From positions 1 through 63,058 of the forward strand of contig CABUTO010000008.1 of assembly GCA_902494535.1 (NCBI GenBank): DNA of 63,058 nt. Reading direction: 5' to 3'. Positions 25,458-32,743 of the stretch are shown here, piece after piece. Origin of the DNA: an uncultured Collinsella sp. GTDB taxonomy: Bacteria; Actinomycetota; Coriobacteriia; Coriobacteriales; Coriobacteriaceae. Below the pieces are notes generated by a model that was not told where the DNA came from, ran no database searches, and saw nothing but the letters and a program-made list of their open reading frames with translations. Numbering within the stretch: the first letter of the stretch is position 1; every line of letters begins with the position of its first letter. Position numbers and translations under genes: made by a program.

Positions 25458-25898
25458 ATAGAGTCCCCTCCTGGGATTCGGGCCACTCAGCAGATTGATG
25501 CCCGATCATAATTCCCAGGAGAAGGGCAAGGGCTCATCAAGGCTGCCGTGCTGAGCGGCAGTTGATAGTGGAGCTATGGTACCCCAAAGCGGCGCGTCTA
25601 GCCAAAACATTCCAATTGGAAACACGGCTCGAGTGCAACGATGCAGACCGTATGACGTTCGACATTGATAAAACGTTTTTTCTTCGGTGCATCATCAAAC
25701 TGAAATATCGCCCAGATAGCAGCGGTTAGAACGGTTGGTAAAGTTTTTGCATATACCGTTTATTCGCAAAAAATGAACTTCTAATTCGGCATACGGTCGA
25801 TTTTTTGGGGTATTCGGTCGGCATTTCGTTATAATCATCTCAGTTTTATTTCTTATGGTTTATCTATCAGCGCAAGACGATGTCAGATGGAGGTCTGA
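25458..25898 (+). promoter_or_regulatory. Intergenic control region of pyk and the P-type ATPase
   Basis: These 441 bases hold no gene. A consensus -10 box TATAAT at 25830-25835 is the best candidate promoter for pyk, with TTGGGG upstream at a long spacing. Two direct repeats (GCATACGGTCG and GTATTCGGTCG) lie just upstream of the -10, and a perfect 12-base palindrome TTCCAATTGGAA is at 25610-25621. Both could be operator sites. Confidence 0.5.
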
Positions 25899-27359
25899 AT
25901 GTACAAGCGCACCAAGATTGTATGCACCATGGGTCCCGCCTGCGATAGCGACGAGACCATCCGCGAGATGATCAAGGCGGGCATGAACGTCGCCCGTTTT
26001 AACTTCTCGCACGGATCCTACGACGAGCACCACGGTCGCATCGAGCGCGTCCGCCGTATTTCCAAGGAGCTCGGCATGCCCGTCGGCATCCTGCTCGACA
26101 CCAAGGGCCCCGAGGTCCGCACCGGCCTTTTGGTCGATGGCAAGAAGGTTGCCGTCAAGACCGGCGACAAGATCGTCGTCACCGCTCAGCCCACGTCCGA
26201 GGATTTCCACGGCACCGCTGAGCACATCTCCCTCGACTACCTGGCTCTGCCCTCCGAGGTCGAGAAGGGCTCCCTCATCCTGATCGATGACGGCCTGGTT
26301 GCCCTCGAGGTCGAGTCCGTCGACGGCCAGGACATGACCTGCGTCGTCAAGAACGACGGACTGATTGGCGAGCGCAAGGGCGTCAACATGCCCAACGTCA
26401 ACATCTCGCTGCCCGCCATCACCGAGCGCGATCGTCAGGACATCCTCTTTGGCCTGACCGAGAACATCGACTACATCGCCGCTTCCTTCATCCGTGACGG
26501 CGAGTCCGTCCGCGGCATTCGCAAGCTTTGCCGCGAGAACGGTGGCGAGCACGTGACAATCTTCCCGAAGATCGAGTGCGCCCTGGGCGTCGAGAACTTT
26601 GACGAGATCCTCGAGGCTTCCGACGGCATCATGGTCGCCCGTGGCGACCTGGGCATCGAGATCAAGCCCGAGCTCGTTCCGCACATCCAGAAGGAGATCA
26701 TCGCCAAGTGCAACGCGGCCTACAAGCCCGTTATCACCGCTACGCAGATGCTCGACTCCATGCAGCAGAACCCGCGCCCGACGCGCGCCGAGGTTGCCGA
26801 CGTTGCTAACGCCATCTACGACGGCACCGACGCCGTTATGCTCTCTGGCGAGTCCGCTGCCGGTAAGTACCCGGTCGAGGCCGTTAAGATGCAGGCCAGC
26901 ATTGCTCTCGAGACCGAGAAGTACCTCCCGGCTCACGCTCCGCTCGAGGTTCCGGCTGACGCTCACGGCACCCGCGTTGTCAACAACGTTGTGGGTATGT
27001 CCGCTGTGAACATGGCCACCACCGTTGGCGCCAAGTGCATCACCGTGCCGACGACCACCGGTCGTACTGCTCGCCTGATCTCGCACTTCCGTCCCAACAT
27101 GCCGATCTGCGCGTTCTCCCGTCACGAGTGGGCCGTCCAGCAGATGATCATGTACTGGGGCGTTATCCCGCACCAGGCCGAGATTACCCAGGGCACCGTC
27201 AACGGCACGATCGTCAAGGCGATCGAGACCGCCAAGGAGCTCGGCTACGTCGAGGCCGGCGACCTGACCGTCGCTACCGCCGGCGATCCCCGCATGAGCG
27301 TCCAGCTCGAGGACAAGGTCTCCTCGACCAACGTCGCTTACGTCGCTCAGGTGCGCTAA
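25899..27359 (+). CDS. pyk: Pyruvate kinase
   Basis: Pyruvate kinase converts phosphoenolpyruvate and ADP to pyruvate and ATP at the end of glycolysis. The 486-aa protein begins MYKRTKIVCTMGPACDS. It has the substrate segment NFSHGSYDEH, the active-site signature near IFPKIECALGVENFDEI, the metal region MVARGDLGIEI and ATQMLDSM. The extra C-terminal PEP-utiliser-like domain of some Gram-positive enzymes is missing. Strongly biased codons (TCC, GTC, AAG) fit high expression. It is monocistronic with a strong terminator. Confidence 0.97.
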   Translation: MYKRTKIVCTMGPACDSDETIREMIKAGMNVARFNFSHGSYDEHHGRIERVRRISKELGMPVGILLDTKGPEVRTGLLVDGKKVAVKTGDKIVVTAQPTSEDFHGTAEHISLDYLALPSEVEKGSLILIDDGLVALEVESVDGQDMTCVVKNDGLIGERKGVNMPNVNISLPAITERDRQDILFGLTENIDYIAASFIRDGESVRGIRKLCRENGGEHVTIFPKIECALGVENFDEILEASDGIMVARGDLGIEIKPELVPHIQKEIIAKCNAAYKPVITATQMLDSMQQNPRPTRAEVADVANAIYDGTDAVMLSGESAAGKYPVEAVKMQASIALETEKYLPAHAPLEVPADAHGTRVVNNVVGMSAVNMATTVGAKCITVPTTTGRTARLISHFRPNMPICAFSRHEWAVQQMIMYWGVIPHQAEITQGTVNGTIVKAIETAKELGYVEAGDLTVATAGDPRMSVQLEDKVSSTNVAYVAQVR

Positions 27360-27388
27360 ATCGCACTTGCAAGCACACTTGCATTGCA

Positions 27389-27425
27389 AAGGGCCCGGAA
27401 GGCTTTGCCTTCCGGGCCCTTTTTC
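27389..27425 (+). terminator. Terminator of pyk
   Basis: AGGGCCCGGAAGGC and its complement form a near-perfect long stem followed by five T, starting 30 bases after the pyk stop. Confidence 0.92.
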
Positions 27426-27602
27426 TGTGCCAATGCCGGCGCACGGCAAAACACGCACTCATTTCTTTACCAAAAGTGCGAAATCCACCCTTCGAGGCTC
27501 AAAGAATAAAGTCCCAAGCGCTAAAAATGTTCGCCCGGTGGCAAACCCACACCTTAACCGACGCTGCTAAATCGTTTTAGCAAGAGCCAGATCGTCCTGG
27601 TT

Positions 27603-27730
27603 TTCGGAAGTATGCGGCAAATTCTGATTCCTCCGAGCACGCCCCGTTTTTTCGCAACAAAATGCCTGATAAACTAGCCTCAAAAGCCAGGTCTGCTCAC
27701 AGGGTTCAGATTTTGCCGCATACTTCCGAA
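27603..27730. mobile_element. 128-bp element with 25-bp terminal inverted repeats
   Basis: Bases 27603-27627 (TTCGGAAGTATGCGGCAAA and on) and the reverse complement of 27706-27730 match at 24 of 25 positions. The 78-base interior has no gene. The element ends 51 bases before the start of the nuclease-like gene and could carry its promoter. It resembles a MITE or a large operator. No convincing target duplication is visible. Confidence 0.55.
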
Positions 27731-27781
27731 TTGACGCTGGCATCGCACGGTCCAAAAGCATATTTCGATCAGGAGAACGTC

Positions 27782-28855
27782 ATGGACCTGACGCTATGCG
27801 GTCAATCCGCTTTTTACTATCACCGTATCCCGCCGCAGGTATTAGGCCTTTACCCCGCCATTAGCCTTGGCAATATGGATCGCAGATGTTGCGGCCTCGG
27901 AAGTCATGCAGTTGTAAAAGACCTGCTTCACGCACCGCTTCACAGGCTTGTATTCACTCGGGCACAATCCGGGTCGCGAAGCCTGTTTAAATCGCACCTC
28001 CTGACCCAAGAGCCGCCTCCTGGGTCGTTTAGACAGACTGAACATGGGTTTGATGTCACTTCACCGGAGTTCACGCTGCTCAACCTCGCTACACAGGTCT
28101 CACGCAACCAGCTGCTCATGGCATGCTATGAAATGTGCAGCTCCTTCGCAGTGTTTAAGCCCTGCAAACGTGCACAACAACAGCTTGATGAAGCAATATC
28201 GCTTAAGCTCATCCCGCCCGGCTGCGGTTGGGAACGCGTTGTCGACACCAAGGGCAACGACACCAACCTTTGGAAGCACCCACCACTCCTCAGCGCGGCG
28301 GATATCGCCGCGTTCGCCAAGCAGGCCGCAGGCCTGCGCGGCGTCAAGCAGCTTCGCTGGGCCACCGAACGCATGACGGGACAAACCGCTTCGCCCTTTG
28401 AGGTTCAGACCTCCATGCTTATCTCGCTCCCCCGCGACGAGGGCGGCATGGGCATCAACATCGCAAACAACGTGCGCATCCCACTCAGCGACGCCGCGCG
28501 CTCGCTGTATGACAAAACCTGCTGCTACGCCGATATCCTCATCGAAAGCGCCACCGACAGCATGGGTGTCATCCTTGAATGCCAAGGCCGCTCCGCCCAC
28601 GGCAGCGAAGCCGCGAGCCTCTCCGATGCCGAGCGCGCCACCGCGCTCACAAGCATGGGCTACGACGTCATCCAAATTACCTTTGGCCAGATTAAGGATA
28701 AGAAGAGCTTCGACCACATAGCCGAGCTCATCCATAAAAAGGCTGGACTTTCCTACACCCCAAAGACCAAACAGGAGCGCGCCGCCGAAGTCACCCTGCG
28801 GCAAGAGCTACTTGTCAATTGGGTTGAGATATTCACTGCCGGGCCGGCCAGCTAG
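27782..28855 (+). CDS. Putative PD-(D/E)XK (DUF559/Vsr-like) nuclease-fold protein
   Basis: The 357-aa protein begins MDLTLCGQSAFYYHRIPPQ after CAGGAG. The N-terminal half, with TSPEFTLLNLA (residues 93-103), resembles AbiEi-like or DUF559-linked proteins. The C-terminal part reads CYADILIES (248-256), ILECQGRSAH (264-273), DAERATAL (282-289) and MGYDVIQITFGQI (292-304). That is the D...ExQ...helix...strand order of PD-(D/E)XK nucleases, with Asp251, Glu268 and Gln270 as candidate catalytic residues. The role is unknown. Host defence or a toxin-antitoxin function is inference. It converges with the next gene, with a 4-base overlap of the 3' ends. Confidence 0.6.
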   Translation: MDLTLCGQSAFYYHRIPPQVLGLYPAISLGNMDRRCCGLGSHAVVKDLLHAPLHRLVFTRAQSGSRSLFKSHLLTQEPPPGSFRQTEHGFDVTSPEFTLLNLATQVSRNQLLMACYEMCSSFAVFKPCKRAQQQLDEAISLKLIPPGCGWERVVDTKGNDTNLWKHPPLLSAADIAAFAKQAAGLRGVKQLRWATERMTGQTASPFEVQTSMLISLPRDEGGMGINIANNVRIPLSDAARSLYDKTCCYADILIESATDSMGVILECQGRSAHGSEAASLSDAERATALTSMGYDVIQITFGQIKDKKSFDHIAELIHKKAGLSYTPKTKQERAAEVTLRQELLVNWVEIFTAGPAS

Positions 28856-29700
28856 CAGCTCGCAATCAGGGGCAGCGCGGGCGTGCCGGGAGCGGCCACG
28901 CGCTCGGCAAATCCCGCCTCGGTCAGCTCGATGACCTCGGTAAACGTCGCGTCGAAGAATTCCTCGGTCAGTAGGCGGTATGGCGGATGGTCGGGATCGC
29001 CGGGGTTTTCGCGCACGATCTCGTGCATAACGCCGATGGTCTTGAGCACATACTCCTTATGGATGGGATACTGCCCAAAACGCGTCGCCGCAGTATACAG
29101 GCGATCGGTCGCGCGCGGAATCGAAACGATGCCGAGCGTCTTGCCAAACCAGTCAAAGTCGCCTTGCTTTTTAATGCGGAACTCCTCGCACGGCTTGCCG
29201 CCGTGCGCCTCCAGGTACTGATTCACGCGCGTATTCCATACGGTATCGGCCACCAGATGCGACCAGACACCCAGTGTCAAATCGAGCAACGACTGCGCCA
29301 CATCTTCGGATGCAAGCGAGAACTCACAGGCGCCGGGACCGGCAACCGGCTCGGCATCCCTGTAGCGCTGGGGATAGTGCACGCGATTCAGTCGCTCGCG
29401 CTCCTCGATAATCGAGGTCGCCGCGGCTAGCGCACCGGTGGGTGAACTTTTAAGCAACGGTGCCACATAGGTATCCCAGAACTCGTGCTCGCGCGGCTTA
29501 GGGATAGGCTCGGGCTTTGCAAAGTGCGTAATGCGGTATGGGATGGGATCGGCGATGCCAGGGACCATATAGCCCACGAAAATATCCGGAACCACGCAGC
29601 CAAACAAAAAGGCATTGCGGTCGCGCACGCTCTTGGCAAGCGCACCGGTGCGCTCCAGCAAACGCTCCGTCTGAGCGATATGAATGTTCCAGCTTGGCAT
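28852..29700 (-). CDS. Zinc-dependent phospholipase C-like family protein
   Basis: The 282-aa protein starts MPSWNIHIAQTERLLERTG, the opening of the bacterial zinc-dependent phospholipase C-like family, where an N-terminal Trp/His helps bind metal. Further metal-ligand candidates are in LFGCVVPDIFVG and in GVWSHLVADTVWNTR (His and Asp). No signal peptide is visible, so the substrate may be cytosolic. In many genomes such proteins are uncharacterised. The start is the ATG after GGGGGTGG. An ATG four codons upstream has no RBS. Confidence 0.7.
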   Translation of the reverse strand: MPSWNIHIAQTERLLERTGALAKSVRDRNAFLFGCVVPDIFVGYMVPGIADPIPYRITHFAKPEPIPKPREHEFWDTYVAPLLKSSPTGALAAATSIIEERERLNRVHYPQRYRDAEPVAGPGACEFSLASEDVAQSLLDLTLGVWSHLVADTVWNTRVNQYLEAHGGKPCEEFRIKKQGDFDWFGKTLGIVSIPRATDRLYTAATRFGQYPIHKEYVLKTIGVMHEIVRENPGDPDHPPYRLLTEEFFDATFTEVIELTEAGFAERVAAPGTPALPLIASC

Positions 29701-29744
29701 AGCCACCCCCATAAAAAACCTGGATAACTATACCATCACGGCAA

Positions 29745-29765
29745 AGCCGCGCGGGCGGCTACGCA
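29745..29765 (-). terminator. Weak hairpin after the ECF operon
   Basis: AGCCGC pairs with GCGGCT around four bases, followed by TTTG on the minus strand, about 20 bases after the ATPase gene stop. The short T run makes it a weak terminator candidate. Confidence 0.35.
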
Positions 29766-29780
29766 CGCTCTACGCAGCAA

Positions 29781-30551
29781 CTAGTCCGTAGCACCGCTTT
29801 CGGTTCCATACGACGGCGAAGGCGCCTCGACCACATGGTGATATCGATCGATATAGATTGCACGGGCACCCAGGCGTCGCACCAAATCCTGGTGATGTGT
29901 GCTCATCAAGACCGTCTTACCCGCCGCGACGTAGGCCAGCAAGAAGTTGACCACGATGTCGCATGAATCCTCGTCGAGCCCATTAGTAGGTTCGTCGAGA
30001 ACCAAGATATCGGGGTTCATCGATACGACTGCCGCCAGCGCCACACGCTTCTTTTGCCCACCCGAAAGCTGATAGGGCGAGGCATCGACCAGGTCGGCAA
30101 CTTGAAACAGTTCCATGGCATCGTGCACGCGACGGTCGAGCTCGTCTGTCGGCAGCCCCATCTGCGCGGGACCAAAAGCAACTTCCTCACCCACCGTAGC
30201 GCAGAACAACTGGGCGTCGGCATTCTGGAACACAAAGCCCACGCGCTGATGGAACCGCTGGGCCGTCGCGGAATCCTTGAGATATGCCGCATCGACCATA
30301 CACCCGTCAAACAGGCATGCCCCTGCGTCCGCGAGTTCAAGGCCGTTAATAAGACGCATAATCGTCGTCTTACCGCAGCCATTGGGACCGAGCAGGGCAA
30401 CGAGTTCACCACGATCGACCTGCAGCGACACGCCATCGACAACCGTATGCCCCGCATAGGAGAACACCACGTCGCGCAGCTCGATGAGCGGCGCGACCTC
30501 GGCGCCGCCCGCACCGTTCGTGCCCGCCGCACTATTCATATCGATCGTCAA
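29781..30551 (-). CDS. ECF transporter ATPase, CbiO/NikO type
   Basis: The 256-aa ABC ATPase energises the metal-uptake ECF complex. It shows Walker A GPNGCGKTTI, the Q-loop region GFVFQNADAQLF, the signature LSGGQKKRVALAA, Walker B DILVLDEPTN and the switch His in MSTHHQDL. I place the start at a TTG eight bases after GGGAAGG. Other in-frame starts are ATG at 30575, without a spaced RBS, or ATG at 30539. It follows the CbiQ-like gene in the order MN-Q-O. Confidence 0.87.
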   Translation of the reverse strand: MTIDMNSAAGTNGAGGAEVAPLIELRDVVFSYAGHTVVDGVSLQVDRGELVALLGPNGCGKTTIMRLINGLELADAGACLFDGCMVDAAYLKDSATAQRFHQRVGFVFQNADAQLFCATVGEEVAFGPAQMGLPTDELDRRVHDAMELFQVADLVDASPYQLSGGQKKRVALAAVVSMNPDILVLDEPTNGLDEDSCDIVVNFLLAYVAAGKTVLMSTHHQDLVRRLGARAIYIDRYHHVVEAPSPSYGTESGATD

Positions 30552-30597
30552 AACGTCGCCCTTCCCTATTTGCATCCCCAGCCGGAACCAGCAGCGC

Positions 30598-31434
30598 CTA
30601 CAGCACGGCGCACAACACCGCCAGCAGCGCCACGCCGGCCGCATAGACCGCATCGCGCCAGCCAAACCCGGCGCGCGCGGGCGCCGGATACGCACCCGCA
30701 AAACCGCGGCACAGCATGGCCTCGTCCATCGCGCGGCTGCATTCCATCGCCTTGATAAACGTCATGCCCATGATACCCGCCAGCGAATCGGTGCGCGAAA
30801 AACCCGCAGGCGCGGAACCGACGCTGCGCAGCATGACCGATTCGCACAGATTGTGCGCCGTGCGACCCAGCACCTCGATGTGCTTGAGCGCCATATCAAA
30901 CGTAAAGATGACCTCGTCGGGTAGATGCAGCATCTTGAGCGCCGCCGACATGCGGCTCCAGGTGAGCGTCCACGAAACGCCCAGCACGAGCGACACGTTA
31001 ATGAACGTCTTAAGCGCAATTTTGAGCATGGCGCCCGTAGCGGAAGCGCCCAGCAGCAGGGCAGGCAGTGCCAGAACCACTGCGAACCCCGCGGCGCCAA
31101 GCGCCGGCACAAAGGTCGCACGCAGCCCGCGTACGGGGCGCACGGCAACGAGCACCAGCGCAATGGCCGCCATCAACATGAGGTACAGCGGGCTCTGTGT
31201 CAGACACACGCACAGGACGCAGACGAACATCCCCACCAGGCGCACCGGAGCCGAAACGCAAGAAAGGGCGCGGTCGACCATCGACCCGCCCTCGTGCGCG
31301 CCTCCACCCAGGCGAACCCGCTCAAGCAGGCTCGCCAGGTGCAGGACATTCTTTTGCATCACACGATGCCGAGCCCTCGCGGGCTCGTAACGCTGCTCGA
31401 CCGCAAGCCAGCTAGGCAGCTCGGCTATTGCCAT
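30598..31434 (-). CDS. ECF transporter transmembrane protein, CbiQ/NikQ type
   Basis: The 278-aa protein is the T component that couples the ATPase to the substrate-binding membrane subunit. Several hydrophobic helices lie between residues 60 and 150. The coupling-helix signatures appear as ALKHIEVLGRTAHNLCESV and, later, AMDEAMLCRGFAGAYP, which contains the A-R-G-type motif of CbiQ as CRG. The start overlaps the end of the MN gene by 23 bases. GGAAAGCGG precedes the ATG. Confidence 0.85.
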   Translation of the reverse strand: MAIAELPSWLAVEQRYEPARARHRVMQKNVLHLASLLERVRLGGGAHEGGSMVDRALSCVSAPVRLVGMFVCVLCVCLTQSPLYLMLMAAIALVLVAVRPVRGLRATFVPALGAAGFAVVLALPALLLGASATGAMLKIALKTFINVSLVLGVSWTLTWSRMSAALKMLHLPDEVIFTFDMALKHIEVLGRTAHNLCESVMLRSVGSAPAGFSRTDSLAGIMGMTFIKAMECSRAMDEAMLCRGFAGAYPAPARAGFGWRDAVYAAGVALLAVLCAVL

Positions 31435-32497
31435 GAGCACCGCTTTCCTTAACCGTCAGCGAGATCAGACGGAATGCGATGGTAAGCACCGCCACGCCAA
31501 TCACGCCGGACAGGATATACATGACAGCCTGACCGGCAAAGCCAAGACCCTGCTCCTCGGAATAGGCCTGCAGGTAATCACCCGTAGGCAGAGCGTCGGC
31601 AAAGGTCGGGGTATCAAGACCGACCGAAGCCTGCAGGCTGTCGTCACCAGCCTCCTGAACGGCAGTCGCGGCGCCCTCAGCGTCCCACTCGCCCCAGGCG
31701 TCACCGGTAGCAAGCAAGCCGAGCGGCGTAGCCACGACAAGCACGGCGACCAGAATGATCGTGGGAATCAGGGAAGTCTTCTTGGCGGCAGTGCCCTCGG
31801 CAGCAAGCTGGCCATCGACGGCCTCGGGCCCGACGATAACACTCGGCGCCGTCTTCTTAATGAAACCGTAGATGGCGGCCGTCGCCACGCCCTCGATCAC
31901 GCCGGCAACCAGCATATGCGGGATCAACATGGCCGGAATAGCCACGGACAGCGGGAAGGGGCAGTACAGCGGCGCGCCCGAAGCGTTGGTAAAGAGCATC
32001 GGCTGAATACCAAACTCGATTGCCGCGCACAGGGCCGCCAGGCACAGGCCGACCCAGCCGCTTACGACGGCCGAAACCGAGGTGCCCCAGCCCTTGCCAT
32101 GCAAACGGCTGTTGAGCGCACGAAACACGATAGCAGCGGCAAACGGCAGCACGAAGGCCATGTTAAAGCAGTTGGCGCCAAAGGACAGGATGCCGCCGTC
32201 GCCAAACAGCAGCGCCTGCAGCGCCAGCGCGACCGAGACAGCGATAGCCGCGGCCTCGGGGCCTAGCAGCAGCGCAATGAGGGCGCCGCCGACGGCGTGG
32301 CCTGTGGTGCCGCCAGGCAGCGGCACGTTGAACATCATGAGCAGGAAGGAGAACGCGGCGCAGATGCCCAGGAAAGCCATATGCTCGCGATCGAGCGTGG
32401 CGCGCACCTTCTTGATGCAGTGGACCCAAACGGGCACCATCGCCACCGCCATGACGGCATCGGTCTGCGGGGACAGATAATTATCTGGAATGTGCAT
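31412..32497 (-). CDS. ECF metal-binding subunit, CbiM-CbiN (or NikMN) fusion
   Basis: The 361-aa protein begins MHIPDNYLSP. In CbiM/NikM proteins the mature N-terminus with His2 binds Co2+ or Ni2+. Six to seven membrane helices of the M domain follow, including GGTTGHAVGGALIALLLGPE and FGANCFNMAFVLP. A C-terminal N-type domain has two helices (about 245-265 and 330-350) around an extracytoplasmic loop. It is the first gene of an MN-Q-O operon. The palindrome at 32555-32582 resembles the NikR operator, so nickel rather than cobalt is the likelier substrate. No B12 riboswitch is visible. Confidence 0.88.
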   Translation of the reverse strand: MHIPDNYLSPQTDAVMAVAMVPVWVHCIKKVRATLDREHMAFLGICAAFSFLLMMFNVPLPGGTTGHAVGGALIALLLGPEAAAIAVSVALALQALLFGDGGILSFGANCFNMAFVLPFAAAIVFRALNSRLHGKGWGTSVSAVVSGWVGLCLAALCAAIEFGIQPMLFTNASGAPLYCPFPLSVAIPAMLIPHMLVAGVIEGVATAAIYGFIKKTAPSVIVGPEAVDGQLAAEGTAAKKTSLIPTIILVAVLVVATPLGLLATGDAWGEWDAEGAATAVQEAGDDSLQASVGLDTPTFADALPTGDYLQAYSEEQGLGFAGQAVMYILSGVIGVAVLTIAFRLISLTVKESGAHGNSRAA

Positions 32498-32554
32498 GTA
32501 CGCCTCCCGGTTATCGGCGCACAGAATTGCAACGCCGCTTGAATCACCTTGCCA

Positions 32555-32582
32555 GTGTTACGTATTGTCAGATTCGTAACAC
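32555..32582. promoter_or_regulatory. NikR-type palindrome GTGTTAC-N14-GTAACAC
   Basis: GTGTTAC (32555-32561) and its exact complement GTAACAC (32576-32582) are separated by 14 bases, 58 bases upstream of the MN gene. From memory, this is the form reported for the NikR operator in Geobacter (GTGTTAC, N13-14, GTAACAC). No NikR gene is in the window. Confidence 0.6.
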
Positions 32583-32598
32583 GCCGCGGGCTATCATA

Positions 32599-32635
32599 GC
32601 AAAACGGCGCACTGCCGACAAAGCAGCACGCCGTT
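32599..32635 (-). terminator. Terminator downstream of pheT
   Basis: AACGGCG pairs with CGCCGTT, with an inner CTGC/GCAG stem, and TTTTGC follows on the minus strand. It is about 110 bases beyond the pheT stop. Confidence 0.55.
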
Positions 32636-32743
32636 ATGTAATGCGCGTGTCATATATGCAGGCTCAGCAGTGCCTTATACCGAGCATAACGGTCTTGTAG
32701 GATTCGGCAGCAGTCGCCACCAACCCATACCCCAGCGCAGGAC

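Noticed and set aside
23028..25511. 827-aa open frame on the plus strand
   Set aside because: It is antisense to the complete P-type ATPase. Its His/Asp/Val/Gly-rich composition is typical of frames opposite high-GC genes.
25860..27458. 532-aa open frame opposite pyk
   Set aside because: pyk has strong codon bias, motifs and a terminator. The antisense frame is a by-product of that bias.
32498..32743. Cobalamin riboswitch upstream of the CbiMN-like gene
   Set aside because: I see no B12 box or matching stems. A NikR-type palindrome explains the region better.
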